This document shows positions 36,723 through 46,328 of a stretch of 64,000 nucleotides of DNA, in pieces; the stretch's first letter is position 1, and each line of letters starts with the position of its first letter. The DNA comes from Rathayibacter sp. VKM Ac-2759 (lineage in GTDB: Bacteria > Actinomycetota > Actinomycetes > Actinomycetales > Microbacteriaceae): assembly GCF_009834225.1 (NCBI RefSeq), contig NZ_CP047176.1:1860001-1924000 (forward strand), written 5' to 3'. The position numbers and the translations under genes were made by a program. A model generated the notes under the pieces. It was not told where the DNA came from, made no database searches, and was given only the letters and a program-made list of their open reading frames with translations.

Positions 36723-39700
36723 TCATCGGAAGTTGCGGGAGGTGGTGCGGGCGCCGACCGTGAGCGCCTCGAAGCGGTCGGCGAGGAGGTTGGTCACTCC
36801 CTCGTCCGAGCGCTCGAGGATCCCTCTGACGAGCAGAGCGGGCGCCTCCCTGGCGGTGCGCCGGTAGCGGTTCCATACTCCGACGGAGCAGATCACGTTG
36901 AGGATCCCGTGCTCGTCCTCGAGGTTCATGAAGGTCACTCCGCCGGCTGTGGAGGGACGTTGACGGTGGATGACGACCCCGCCGACCTCCACGCGGGTGC
37001 CGGAGGGGGTGCCGGGGAGGTCCGCCGTGGAGCGGGATCCGCGATCGCGCAGACTCGCTCGCAGGTGCCGGAGGGGGTGGTCGTCGGGGGAGATCCCCGT
37101 GGCCCAGAAGTCGAAGACGACGCGCTCCTGCGCCGAGAGCATCGGGAGCAGGGGAGGCTGCACGGCGACCACGGAGTCGGGCAGGAACTCCTCGCGGTCG
37201 GCCGATGCGGTCCCCGCCTCCCACAGCGCCTGGCGCCGGTCGAGTCCGAGCGAGTCGAACGCCCCCGCCGCCCCGAGCGCCTCGAGCTGGCTCGCGGTGA
37301 GGCCCGCTCGTCGTGAGAGATCGGCCATGCTCGCGTACGGACCGCCGCGCTGCCGTTCGGCGACGACGTGCTCGGCGAGCGCCGCTCCGATGCCCTTCAC
37401 CTCGGCGAGCCCCAGCCGCACCAGGAACCCGCCGTCCCGGCGGTGGTCGTCGGTGTCGAACGGCTCGGAGCGGTCGAAGAGGCCCGTCGGCGGCTGGTCC
37501 TGCGCGAGGCAGTCGTCGTGACCGAGTGGTGCGCCGTTCCGGCGGGGGGAGGGCCCGTCGGCGATCGCTTCGAGACCGGGGTGGGAGAGCGACAGGTTGA
37601 CGTCGGGGGAGCCGATGCGCACTCCGTGCCGACGGGCGTCCGCGACCAGCGTGTGCGGCGCGTAGAAGCCCATCGGCTGCGCGCGCAGCAGCGCGGCGGT
37701 GAAGGCGGCCGGGTAGTGCAGGCGCAGCCAGGCGCTGGCGTAGACGAGCAGCGCGAAGCTGATCGCGTGGCTCTCGGCGAAGCCGAAGTTGGCGAACGCC
37801 TGGATCCGTCGGTAGATGTCGTCCGCGACCTCGCCGGTGATCCCGTTGCGCTCCATGCCCTCGTAGAGGCGTCCGCGCAGGGTCTCGATCTTCTCCGTTC
37901 CCCGTTTGGAGCCCATGGCACGGCGGAGCAGGTCGGCGTCCTCCGCGCTGCAGTCGCCGACCGCGACCGCGACCTGCATCAGCTGCTCCTGGAACAGCGG
38001 CACCCCGAGGGTGCGCTTGAGGGGCGTGACGAGGAGGGGGTGCTGGTAGGTGACCGGCTCCTCGCCGAGCTTGCGCCGGATGTAGGGGTGCACCGCGCCG
38101 CCCTGGATGGGACCGGGGCGGATCAGGGCGACCTCGATCACCAGGTCGTAGAAGCGCCGTGGCTGGAGTCGGGGGAGCGTGCCCATCTGGGCCCGGCTCT
38201 CGACCTGGAACACTCCGATGGAGTCGGCCCGGCAGAGCTGGTCGTACACGCCCTTCTCCTCGCGCGGGATCGTCGAGAGGTCCCACTTCTCGCCCACGTG
38301 CTCGGCGACGAGGTCGAAGGTGTACTGGAGGGCGGCGAGCATCCCGAGGCCCAGGAGGTCGAACTTGACGAGCCCCATCCAGGCGCAGTCGTCCTTGTCC
38401 CACTGCAGGACCGTCCGCTTCTCCATCCGCGCGGGCTCGATCGGGCACACCTCGCCGACGGGCCGGTCGGTGAGCACCATCCCGCCCGAGTGGATGCCCA
38501 GGTGGCGGGGCGCCCCGAGGACGCGGGTGGACAGGGCCACGACGTCGTCCGGGATGTCGTGGTCGGCGCTGCTCTCGGTGATCGCCCCCCACCTCTCCAC
38601 CTGCTTCGACCAGCCGTCCTGCTGCCCGGCGCTGTAGCCGAGCGCCTTCGCCATGTCGCGCACCGCGAACTTGGGGCGGTAGGTGATCACGTTCGCCACC
38701 TGGGCGGCGTTCAGCCGGCCGTACTTCTCGTAGACGTGCTGGATGACCTCCTCGCGCCGCTCGGAGTCGAAGTCGACGTCGATGTCGGGCTCCTCGTCGC
38801 GGATGCTCGAGAGGAAGCGCTCGAAGGGGAGGTCGTAGAAGATCGAGTCCACCGCCGTGATGCCCAGGACGTAGCAGACCGCGGAGTTGGCGGCGGATCC
38901 CCGCCCCTGGCAGAGGATCCCCCTGCCCTTGGCGAAGTGGACGATGTCGTGCACGATCAGGAAGTAGCCGGGGAAGTCCTTGGCCTCGATGACCGCGAGC
39001 TCCTTCTCGAGGCGGTCGAGCACATCGGAGTCGGCCCGGGGGTACTTCCGGGGCACGGCCTCGCGCACCAGCTCGCGCAGCCAGCTCATCGGGGTGTGCC
39101 CCTCGGGGACCTCCTGCCGGGGCAGCCGGGGCCGCACCCGGCTCAGCTCGAAGGCGATCTCGTCCGCGACGCGGACCGTGTTCTCGACCGCCCCGGGATA
39201 GCGGGCGAAGCGCTCGGCCATCTCGGCTCCGGAGCGCAGGTGCGCGCCCCCGGCGGCGGGGAGCCAGCCGTCCATCTCGTCCAGGCTCCGCCGGGCGCGG
39301 ACGGCCGCCAGGGCGGTCTGCAGCGGGCGGTCCTCCGGGCGGGCGTAGTGCACGTTCCCGGTGGCGACGACGCGGAGGCGGAGGCGGCCGGCGATCTCGG
39401 CGAGGAGGTCGTTGTGCAGCGAGGCGAGCGGATCGCCGTGGTCGACGAGCTCCACGAGGACGTTGGAGGCGCCGAACAGGCGCACCAGCTCGCGCACCTC
39501 GTCCTCGGCCGCCCTCGCCCCCTCGGAGACGAGGGCCTGGCGCACTCGGCCCTTCCGGCATCCGGTGAGCACGATCCAGTGCCCGTCGGCCGCACGTGCG
39601 AGCTCGTCGAGGTCGTAGCTCGGCTTGCCCTTCTCCGCTCCGGCGAGCTGGGCGGTCGTGATCGCCCGGGCCAGCCGGTGGTAGCCCTCCTCGCGGCGGG

Positions 39701-40154
39701 CCAGGACGAGCAGGTGCGATCCCTCCGGGTCGGCGACGCCGTTCTGCGGGGCGCGCAGCCCGAGCGAGAGCTCGGCGCCGAACGCGGTCCGCACCTCGTT
39801 GCCGAGGGCTCTCTGCCCCTGCGCCGCCTCCGCCATCCGCACGATGCCGTAGAGGCCGTCGTGATCGGTCAGGGCGAGGGTGTCGATCCCGAGGCGGACC
39901 GCCTCCTCGATCAGCTGCTCCGGGCGGCTGGCGCCGTCGAGGAAGCTGAAGTGGGAGTGGGCGTGCAGCTCGGCGTAGGGGACCTTCTCGTCGGGCGCCG
40001 TGACGTCGTCGCCGGGGGAGTAGGCGCCGCGCTTGTGCGACCAGGCCGGGCTGTCGCCGCCGTCGCCGCGGACCACGGTGCCGTCGGAGCGGCGCCCGGT
40101 GGACAGGCGCCGTTCGAACTCCGACCAGGGGATCGGCGGGTTGTTCCAGCCCAT
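36723..40154 (-). CDS. dnaE2: Error-prone DNA polymerase DnaE2
   Basis: C-family polymerase doing mutagenic translesion synthesis with ImuA and ImuB. The 1143-residue protein has the PHP domain (YAELHAHSHFSFLDGAS), the palm acids in DIDVDFDSERREEVI, the GRGSAANS loop, FAESHAISFALLVYASAWL in the fingers and an OB fold near the C-terminus. AAGGAG four bases before ATG 40154 sets the start. It follows imuB by 35 bases. Confidence 0.95.
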   Translation of the reverse strand: MGWNNPPIPWSEFERRLSTGRRSDGTVVRGDGGDSPAWSHKRGAYSPGDDVTAPDEKVPYAELHAHSHFSFLDGASRPEQLIEEAVRLGIDTLALTDHDGLYGIVRMAEAAQGQRALGNEVRTAFGAELSLGLRAPQNGVADPEGSHLLVLARREEGYHRLARAITTAQLAGAEKGKPSYDLDELARAADGHWIVLTGCRKGRVRQALVSEGARAAEDEVRELVRLFGASNVLVELVDHGDPLASLHNDLLAEIAGRLRLRVVATGNVHYARPEDRPLQTALAAVRARRSLDEMDGWLPAAGGAHLRSGAEMAERFARYPGAVENTVRVADEIAFELSRVRPRLPRQEVPEGHTPMSWLRELVREAVPRKYPRADSDVLDRLEKELAVIEAKDFPGYFLIVHDIVHFAKGRGILCQGRGSAANSAVCYVLGITAVDSIFYDLPFERFLSSIRDEEPDIDVDFDSERREEVIQHVYEKYGRLNAAQVANVITYRPKFAVRDMAKALGYSAGQQDGWSKQVERWGAITESSADHDIPDDVVALSTRVLGAPRHLGIHSGGMVLTDRPVGEVCPIEPARMEKRTVLQWDKDDCAWMGLVKFDLLGLGMLAALQYTFDLVAEHVGEKWDLSTIPREEKGVYDQLCRADSIGVFQVESRAQMGTLPRLQPRRFYDLVIEVALIRPGPIQGGAVHPYIRRKLGEEPVTYQHPLLVTPLKRTLGVPLFQEQLMQVAVAVGDCSAEDADLLRRAMGSKRGTEKIETLRGRLYEGMERNGITGEVADDIYRRIQAFANFGFAESHAISFALLVYASAWLRLHYPAAFTAALLRAQPMGFYAPHTLVADARRHGVRIGSPDVNLSLSHPGLEAIADGPSPRRNGAPLGHDDCLAQDQPPTGLFDRSEPFDTDDHRRDGGFLVRLGLAEVKGIGAALAEHVVAERQRGGPYASMADLSRRAGLTASQLEALGAAGAFDSLGLDRRQALWEAGTASADREEFLPDSVVAVQPPLLPMLSAQERVVFDFWATGISPDDHPLRHLRASLRDRGSRSTADLPGTPSGTRVEVGGVVIHRQRPSTAGGVTFMNLEDEHGILNVICSVGVWNRYRRTAREAPALLVRGILERSDEGVTNLLADRFEALTVGARTTSRNFR

Positions 40155-40189
40155 GGGGCTCCTTCGTCGGGATCGGGAGTGCGGGTGGG

Positions 40190-41788
40190 TCAGTCGTAGC
40201 GGGCCTCGGCCGCCCACTCGCCGTCGAGGCAGAGCAGCAGCCAGGCGACGCCTCCGGAGTCGACCACCTGGAAGCGGTCGTAGCGGACGGCCGTGCGCGC
40301 GTCCCACCACCGCTCGTCGATCGGCCAGGGGCCGGCCCAGCCCGTCACCGGCTCGAGCCGGGCCTGCGAGCTGCCGGGGGTGAAGTAGGCGGGGACGGAG
40401 GTGAGGGTGCCGCGGTCGTCGACCGAGACCGGTTCGCCGCGCGGGCCGCGCACCAGGACCGCCGCCGGCTCGGGGAAGACCGTGGGCGGCAGCGGCGGCG
40501 GGAGCGAGCCCGGCCACGGCAGGCCGCGCGGGCGGGCGTCACCCGGCTCGCGGTCGCCCCACGGGACCAGGTGCTGGCGGTCGCGCAGGGCCCGCCCGCC
40601 GCCGACCGACGCGGTGAGCACCGCCTCGTGGCCCAGCACGCTCTGCACCCGGCTCAGACCGTGGTGCACGCGTTCTTCGGGAGCCGTGCCCCACAGCCCC
40701 TGCTCGTGGTGGCCGATCGCGTCGACGGCCTCCGGCTCGACGTGGATGCGGGAGATGGGGGAGCGCAGCCCCGCGTCGATCGCGCCGCTGCCCTGCAGCT
40801 GCCAGCGCACGCGGTCGAGGACGTCGGCGGGCGTGAACCAGCGCGGGTGCAGCCAGCTCCGCGACGAGAGCTCTCCTCGATCGCTGGTGACCTCGATCCG
40901 GATCGCCGTGGCGACCAGCATCGAGCGGGTCAGTCCGTCCACGAACTCCTCGGCGGGGACGCGGAACGCGAAGGCCGCCTGGTCGATCCGATCGAGCGGC
41001 GGCTCGAACTCGAGCGCTCTGTCGAGGCGCTCGGGAGGCAGCCGGGGGACCACCGTCTCGGTCTCGGCGCCCGAGGCCAGGAGGTGCGCGCGGGCTCCGT
41101 CCGGGCCGAACCTGGCCGTCACGTCCTCTCGCGGCAGGCCGGCGAAGGCGCCGAGCGTCCGCACTCCGAGTCGACGCAGGAGGGTCACCAGGTCCTCTCC
41201 TCTGACGGGGGCTCGCGAGCGCATCGCGACGGCCTCCGTCTCGAGGGCGTCGAGGGGGAGGGGGGAGAGGAAGCCCGCGGTCTCGCCGGCCGGCACGATG
41301 GCGACGGGCTCGCCGGAGTGCTTCGCCGCGAGCTCGGAGGCGAAGAGCCCGTCGGCGATCCCGATGCGCGCCCGCGCCACTCCCAGCTCGGCGAGCCGGC
41401 GCAGCACCGCCTCCGCCGCGGACCGCTCGCTCCCGTAGTACCGCCGCGGCCCTCTGGCCCTGATCGCGCAGAGTCCGGGACGGATCAGCTGGACACCCGG
41501 AGTGATCTCCTCGAGCGCCTGGACGAGAGGCTCGAAGGCGCGGTGGTCGAGCACCGGATCGTAGGGCAGGACCGTGAGGCCCGTGCAGCGCGACTGCGCC
41601 TCGCGGATCCGCATCCCCCGGCGCACACCCTCGGCACGGGCCGAGGGCGAGCAGGCGAAGACCCGGCTCTTCTCGGTCAGGACCAGCGGGGCCTCCGCGG
41701 CGAGACCGGCGTCGGCGGCCGCCGCGAGCAGGGGCCAGTCGGGGCACCAGACCAGGATGGTCCGGCGCAGCTCGGGGGTGCTCGTCAT
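40190..41788 (-). CDS. imuB: Y-family polymerase-like protein ImuB
   Basis: Adaptor of the mutasome: a 532-residue Y-family fold that binds the sliding clamp. The usual catalytic acids are replaced: the N-terminus reads LVWCPDWPLLAA and the second acidic site reads RYYGSERSAAEA, as in the non-catalytic mycobacterial ImuB. A probable clamp-binding motif EQGLWG lies at about 362-367, with QHLVPWG at 404-410 also possible. It starts one base after the imuA stop. Confidence 0.9.
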   Translation of the reverse strand: MTSTPELRRTILVWCPDWPLLAAAADAGLAAEAPLVLTEKSRVFACSPSARAEGVRRGMRIREAQSRCTGLTVLPYDPVLDHRAFEPLVQALEEITPGVQLIRPGLCAIRARGPRRYYGSERSAAEAVLRRLAELGVARARIGIADGLFASELAAKHSGEPVAIVPAGETAGFLSPLPLDALETEAVAMRSRAPVRGEDLVTLLRRLGVRTLGAFAGLPREDVTARFGPDGARAHLLASGAETETVVPRLPPERLDRALEFEPPLDRIDQAAFAFRVPAEEFVDGLTRSMLVATAIRIEVTSDRGELSSRSWLHPRWFTPADVLDRVRWQLQGSGAIDAGLRSPISRIHVEPEAVDAIGHHEQGLWGTAPEERVHHGLSRVQSVLGHEAVLTASVGGGRALRDRQHLVPWGDREPGDARPRGLPWPGSLPPPLPPTVFPEPAAVLVRGPRGEPVSVDDRGTLTSVPAYFTPGSSQARLEPVTGWAGPWPIDERWWDARTAVRYDRFQVVDSGGVAWLLLCLDGEWAAEARYD

Positions 41789-41789
41789 C

Positions 41790-42509
41790 TCACACCGCCC
41801 GCTCGTGCAGGCGCGAGCGCTCGTGGAGGACCCCGAAGGACCCGCCCGTGCCCGGCATGCTCATCCGCACCGTGCGCACCCGCGTCCCCGCGCGGCCGAC
41901 GACGTCGACGAGCGCCTCGCGGGAGCGGAGGTAGCCGTGCCCGGAGCCCAGGCCCTCCCACCGGCTGCTGCGCAGGCTGAGCCGCGCCTCGGCCTGGGGC
42001 CACTCGCCGAGGACGACGAGGGCGGCCCCCCGCTGCCTCAGCCGGGCGCCCAGCCGGGAGACGTCGGCCGAGGACACGGAGGCGGGCGGACGGGTGAGGA
42101 CGACCGTCAGGACGTCGACCAGCGCCGCGGTGACGGTGAGCCAGTGCTCGGCCGGCGAGGGCACGAGGACCAGCCTCTCGAGATCGATGCCGATGCCGGC
42201 CGCCGCCTCGGCCCCGAACTCGGGCACGCCGACGACCCCGCACCAGGCGCCCTCGGCGGAGGGGCCGGCGAGCAGCCCCATCGCGAGGCTCATCGAGCCC
42301 TCGACCGAGTAGGCCGCGCCCTGCTTCAGCGAGCCGCCGGGGAGGGCCGCGGCGAACGCCGGCAGGGTCGCCAGGCTCTTCGTCTCGAGCGTGGTCGCCT
42401 GCATGTCGCGGATCCGCGACTGCAGCTCCTTCACCGACGCGAGCTGCCGCAGAAGGGGTTCTGCGGCCTCGGTCGTCCCTGCGGAGAGGGGGCGGGAAGG
42501 GGTACTCAT
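41790..42509 (-). CDS. imuA: ImuA-like mutasome protein
   Basis: RecA-like accessory protein of the imuA-imuB-dnaE2 cassette. The 239-residue protein has the ImuA layout of a helical start (LASVKELQSRIRDMQ), a conserved VEGSMSLAMGLLAGPS region in place of a Walker A loop, and a C-terminal tail with SFGVLHER. Start ATG 42509 is just downstream of the LexA box; an upstream in-frame ATG would lie inside the box. Confidence 0.85.
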   Translation of the reverse strand: MSTPSRPLSAGTTEAAEPLLRQLASVKELQSRIRDMQATTLETKSLATLPAFAAALPGGSLKQGAAYSVEGSMSLAMGLLAGPSAEGAWCGVVGVPEFGAEAAAGIGIDLERLVLVPSPAEHWLTVTAALVDVLTVVLTRPPASVSSADVSRLGARLRQRGAALVVLGEWPQAEARLSLRSSRWEGLGSGHGYLRSREALVDVVGRAGTRVRTVRMSMPGTGGSFGVLHERSRLHERAV

Positions 42510-42519
42510 CTGCCCATGT

Positions 42520-42535
42520 TCGAACATGTGTTCGA
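42520..42535. promoter_or_regulatory. LexA/SOS box of the mutasome operon
   Basis: TCGAACATGTGTTCGA matches the actinobacterial LexA pattern TCGAAC-N4-GTTCGA exactly. It lies 11 bases upstream of the imuA start, where bound LexA would block transcription until DNA damage. Confidence 0.9.
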
Positions 42536-42646
42536 GTATGTCAATCGCCACCGACATCGCGGCGGGTCGTGCTCCGAACCGCGGGAGAACCCCGTTCCGC
42601 GGCCCTGTGGAGGAGCGTTCCCGACCGGTGCGGGGCGGCCCCCGAG

Positions 42647-42665
42647 CCCCCCTCTCCCGGAGGGG
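42647..42665 (-). terminator. Possible terminator after GH3 gene
   Basis: Short CCCCTC/GAGGGG stem-loop downstream of the minus-strand GH3 stop and upstream of the LexA box. Weak. Confidence 0.35.
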
Positions 42666-42674
42666 AGACCCCCT

Positions 42675-44453
42675 CTAGAGAGTGAGCCCGTGACCGAAGC
42701 GGAACAGCGGATCCGCCGTGTCGAACGGCACGTCGGGGCGCCGAGCCTCCGCCGCGGCCATCGACCGCGGAAGGTCCATCGGCAGCCTGCCACGTGCCTC
42801 CGACATCCCGAACACCACGTCGAGCAGGGCCGCCCCCGAGGCGCCGAAGTCGCCCAGAAGCGCGGCGACCGTCCCGGCGAACGGCGTCAGGATCGCCGGC
42901 CGGTCCAGGAACACGTCGACGACAGTGGGGACCCTCCCCGCCACCGACACGACGTGCTCCACCACCTCCGCAGGGAAGTCGAGCGACCCCGCGTGGAAGA
43001 AGTTCTCGAACGCCGTCGCCCGCTGCTCGAACGGGGCCTGGAGCCGGATCACCGCGAGGTCGGCCTCCTCCGGTGAGTCGACGACCGTCCCGTAGGACGC
43101 GGCCACCGCCTCGTCCAGCCCCTCCACGTACAGCCGCAGCCCGCGCTGCGCCGGGAGAACGCTGTCGTGCGCCAGCACGGTGATCGCCGCGCGCTGAGCC
43201 TCCTCGCCCGCCGCCCGGAACTCCGCCGATCCGACGACGGACTCCGCGGCCGCGGGGTCGACCGCCCGCTGGTCGAACAGCCCCAGCACGAACTTCTCGC
43301 GCAGCAGCCGGCGCGCCGAGACGTCGAGCCGCTCCTCGCTGATCGCCCCCTCCTCGACCAGCGCGACCAGCACCTCGGGGATCGCCTCGCCGCCGAACTG
43401 GTCGACTCCCGCCTCGATCGCCTTCCGCATCCGCTCGGGCACCGACAGGTGCTCGACGCCCCAGGCGCGCGCGGGGTGGAGGTCGCCCATGATGTGCGCG
43501 TCCGAGAGGAGGCCCCAGTCGGTGCAGACGATCCCGTCGAACCCGAACCGCTCGCGCAGCAGCCCCGTGATCACCGATCGGTTGAAGCCGAAGCCGACCT
43601 CCTCGAGCGGCGTCCCGACGGGCATCCCGTAGTACGGCATGATCTGGCTCGTACCGGCCTCGAACGCCCGCTCGAACGGCCGGAGGTGGTACTCGGCGTT
43701 GCCGCCGGGGTAGACCTGCTCGCGGCCGTAGGCGAAGTGCGGGTCCTCTCCGTCCTTCTGCGGTCCGCCGCCGGGGAAGTGCTTGGTCATCGTCGCCACC
43801 GACTCCGATCCGAGCACCTCGCCCTGGAAGCCGCGGATGTACGCCGCCCCGAGCCGTCCGGTGAGCTCGGCGTCCTCGCCGAAGGTGCCCACCTGCCTGG
43901 CCCAGCGCGACTCGGTGGCGAGGTCGATCTGCGGGTGCAGCGCGACGCGAAGCCCCACGGCCAGGTACTCCCGGCGGGCGATGTCGCCGAAGCGCCTCAC
44001 CAGCTCCTCGTCGCCGATCGCGCCGAGGCCGAGCGGCTCCGGCCACTGCGAGAACGCGGCCGCCTGAGCGCCCGTCCCCGGGTTGTCGGTGAAGGAGTGC
44101 CGCGGGTCGGTCGACAGGGTCACCGGGATGCCGAGGCGGGTGCTCGAGGCGAGCTCCTGCAGGCGGTTGTGCCACTCGGCGATCTCGCGCGCCGTCGCGC
44201 TCCCGCCGCCCAGGAGGTTGAAGTGGGTCATCCGCTTCTCGAGCACCATCGACGAGGTCGAGGGCAGACCGAAGGCCCCGTCGGCCTCGGCCAGCGCGCC
44301 GCCCTCGCCCATCACGATCATGGTCTGGAAGAAGAGGCCCGCCTTCTCCTCCACGGTCATCTGCGCGAGGAGGATCTCGACCCGCTCCTCCACCGGGCGG
44401 AGCGCGTCGAGGTAGCGGCGGTCGACGTTCGCGGGAGTTGACGACGGTGTCAC
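42675..44453 (-). CDS. Glycoside hydrolase family 3 enzyme
   Basis: A 592-residue GH3 protein, probably a beta-glucosidase or beta-xylosidase. The N-terminal barrel has KHFPGGGPQKDGEDPH and the nucleophile Asp in GIVCTDWGLLSD; a second alpha/beta domain (AAITVLAHDSVLPAQRG onward) is present, arguing against a NagZ-type hexosaminidase, which lacks it. No signal peptide, so it acts on imported sugars. AAGGA before GTG 44453. Confidence 0.88.
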   Translation of the reverse strand: MTPSSTPANVDRRYLDALRPVEERVEILLAQMTVEEKAGLFFQTMIVMGEGGALAEADGAFGLPSTSSMVLEKRMTHFNLLGGGSATAREIAEWHNRLQELASSTRLGIPVTLSTDPRHSFTDNPGTGAQAAAFSQWPEPLGLGAIGDEELVRRFGDIARREYLAVGLRVALHPQIDLATESRWARQVGTFGEDAELTGRLGAAYIRGFQGEVLGSESVATMTKHFPGGGPQKDGEDPHFAYGREQVYPGGNAEYHLRPFERAFEAGTSQIMPYYGMPVGTPLEEVGFGFNRSVITGLLRERFGFDGIVCTDWGLLSDAHIMGDLHPARAWGVEHLSVPERMRKAIEAGVDQFGGEAIPEVLVALVEEGAISEERLDVSARRLLREKFVLGLFDQRAVDPAAAESVVGSAEFRAAGEEAQRAAITVLAHDSVLPAQRGLRLYVEGLDEAVAASYGTVVDSPEEADLAVIRLQAPFEQRATAFENFFHAGSLDFPAEVVEHVVSVAGRVPTVVDVFLDRPAILTPFAGTVAALLGDFGASGAALLDVVFGMSEARGRLPMDLPRSMAAAEARRPDVPFDTADPLFRFGHGLTL

Positions 44454-44561
44454 GGGAGGTCCTTCCGAAGGGGGAGCCCTCTTCGGCTCCTCTCGCAGGC
44501 TACCCGCAGAAACCGATCAACAGTAGGTAATCATCGCTCCTGCCGTGCCCGAGCGCGCCTC

Positions 44562-44567
44562 TACCAT
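44562..44567 (+). promoter_or_regulatory. -10 box of leaderless proB
   Basis: TACCAT ends seven bases before ATG 44575; no ribosome site. Confidence 0.5.
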
Positions 44568-44574
44568 GGGAGCC

Positions 44575-45906
44575 ATGCCCGACGCCCTGCCCGATTCCGC
44601 CGAGCCCTCGACCGACTCCCGGAGGCGGACCCTCGTGGTCAAGATGGGCTCCAGCTCGGTGACGAAGCAGTCCGGCCCGGATCCCGTGCTGCTGGCGAGC
44701 GCTCTCGAGAGCGCGTTCGCCGCTCGCGCCGCCGGCTGGGACGTGGTCCTCGTCTCCTCCGGGGCCGTCTCGTCGGGGCGGGCCCTCTTCGCCCGCTCGC
44801 AGGACGCCCCGATCAGCCCCCGCCTCGCGGCCGCCGTCGGTCAGACCGTCCTGATGGGCTTCTACCGCTCGGTGGCGGAGCTCTCGGGCTCCCTCGTCGC
44901 GCAGATCCTGATCGGCGAGTCCGATCTCGCGTCCCCGTCGCAGATGGCGCACGTGGCGGAGGCGATCCGCCACGCTCTCGACGCCGGCGTCGTCCCCGTG
45001 GTCAACGGCAACGACACCATCGACTCGGCCGGCTCCGACAACGACGGCGTGGCCGGCGCTCTGGCCATGCTCCTCGGCGCCGACCTGCTCCTGCTGCTCA
45101 CCGATGTGCCGGGCGTCTTCGCCGGGAGCATCGCCGAGGGCGTCCACCTCGACGAGCTGGGCATCGCCGAGCTGCGCGGCATCGGCGTCCAGAAGGGCGG
45201 CACCGGCCGCGGCGGGATCCGCTCGAAGCTCCGGGCGGCCGAGCTGGCCGCGCACAACGGCGTCTCGACCCGGATCGCCGGCTCCCGCACACCCGAGGTG
45301 ATCCTGAGCGCGCTGAGCGACCCGGGCCCCGGCACCCTCGTCCGCGCGGTCCACGCGCATCCCGTCGTCGAGCAGCGCTGGATCTCCGGAGTCGCGACCG
45401 CCCGCGGACGCGTCGAGATCAACCTCGAGGCCGAGCGCAGCATCGACGCCGGCTCGAGCCTGTTCGCCTCGGGGATCAAGCGCGTCTCGGGCGACTTCGT
45501 CGGCGGGGACGTCATCGAGGTGCGCGCACTCAGCGGCGAGCTCCTCGCCCGGGGGGTCTCCCGCGTCTCGTCCCGTCTCCTGACCCTGGTCCGGGCCCTG
45601 CGGGTCGACGAGATCGCGCGCGTGTTCGTCGCCGTCCTGGCCCATGCCGCCGATCCGGGATCGGCGTCCGGGCCGTCCGCGGGCGAACGGCCCCAGCTCG
45701 CACGGGCGCTGGAGTACGCGCACGCCCTCTCGTTCGAGCACGCCCGCGCGGTCGCGATGGAGATCGTCGGACTGTTCCCCGCCGAGAGCATCTCGGCCCT
45801 GCTCGGTCAGGGGTCGGAGGAGGCGGCGCTGGTCGAGCGCTACACGCGGCTGGTGCGCACCCTCGCGATCATCGGGAACGAGCAGCTCTCGGTCTTCCGG
45901 GGCTGA
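44575..45906 (+). CDS. proB: Glutamate 5-kinase-like protein with C-terminal extension
   Basis: Amino-acid kinase that phosphorylates glutamate in proline synthesis. The kinase domain (about 18-265) has VVKMGSSSVT, LVSSGAVSSG, VNGNDTI and the GTGRGGIRSKLRAAELAA loop; a PUA domain follows (SGVATARGRVEI... ARGVSRVSS). At 443 residues it is about 70 longer than usual; the extra end is helical (ARALEYAHALSFEHARAVAMEIVGLF). The usual neighbours proA and obgE are absent, so it may be a second copy. Confidence 0.85.
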   Translation: MPDALPDSAEPSTDSRRRTLVVKMGSSSVTKQSGPDPVLLASALESAFAARAAGWDVVLVSSGAVSSGRALFARSQDAPISPRLAAAVGQTVLMGFYRSVAELSGSLVAQILIGESDLASPSQMAHVAEAIRHALDAGVVPVVNGNDTIDSAGSDNDGVAGALAMLLGADLLLLLTDVPGVFAGSIAEGVHLDELGIAELRGIGVQKGGTGRGGIRSKLRAAELAAHNGVSTRIAGSRTPEVILSALSDPGPGTLVRAVHAHPVVEQRWISGVATARGRVEINLEAERSIDAGSSLFASGIKRVSGDFVGGDVIEVRALSGELLARGVSRVSSRLLTLVRALRVDEIARVFVAVLAHAADPGSASGPSAGERPQLARALEYAHALSFEHARAVAMEIVGLFPAESISALLGQGSEEAALVERYTRLVRTLAIIGNEQLSVFRG

Positions 45907-46031
45907 CGAAGCCCGCGGGCACTTCGCGCCACTTTGGCGGTGCATTCCGCGCCACTGCGTCATCGTCGACGGTTCTGCGTGTCTCCCTGGGGACGGCGCC
46001 GCTGACGGGCGCCCCGATGGATCGGATCACC

Positions 46032-46301
46032 ATGAGCACCTCCGCCCGCACCACCCGCCACCCGAACGAGGACCGGATCTCCGCCGAGACCTTCGAGTCG
46101 GACCGTCTCGCCCACCGACTCGAGCTCCTCGAGGAGTCGATCGCCGAGGGGGAGCGCACCCTGCGCGGTTTCGTCGATCCCCGCTCCGGCGAGGTCGTCC
46201 CGCCCGCCCGCGGCGGGCATCGCGAGCAGGTGCTCAGCAACCTCGCCGTCGAGCGGGCCCTCGCCGAGCGGATCCGGAGGGCGGATCCCCTCCGGACGTG
46301 A
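46032..46301 (+). CDS. Small hypothetical protein
   Basis: An 89-residue charged protein, not recognised. It has a coiled, Glu/Arg-rich middle (DRLAHRLELLEESIAEGERTL) and a Gly/Pro segment. ATG 46017 is an in-frame alternative start and neither has a clear ribosome site. Coding character is fair; function unknown. Confidence 0.5.
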   Translation: MSTSARTTRHPNEDRISAETFESDRLAHRLELLEESIAEGERTLRGFVDPRSGEVVPPARGGHREQVLSNLAVERALAERIRRADPLRT

Positions 46302-46328
46302 CGACGCCGGATGCGGCACGATGGGGCG

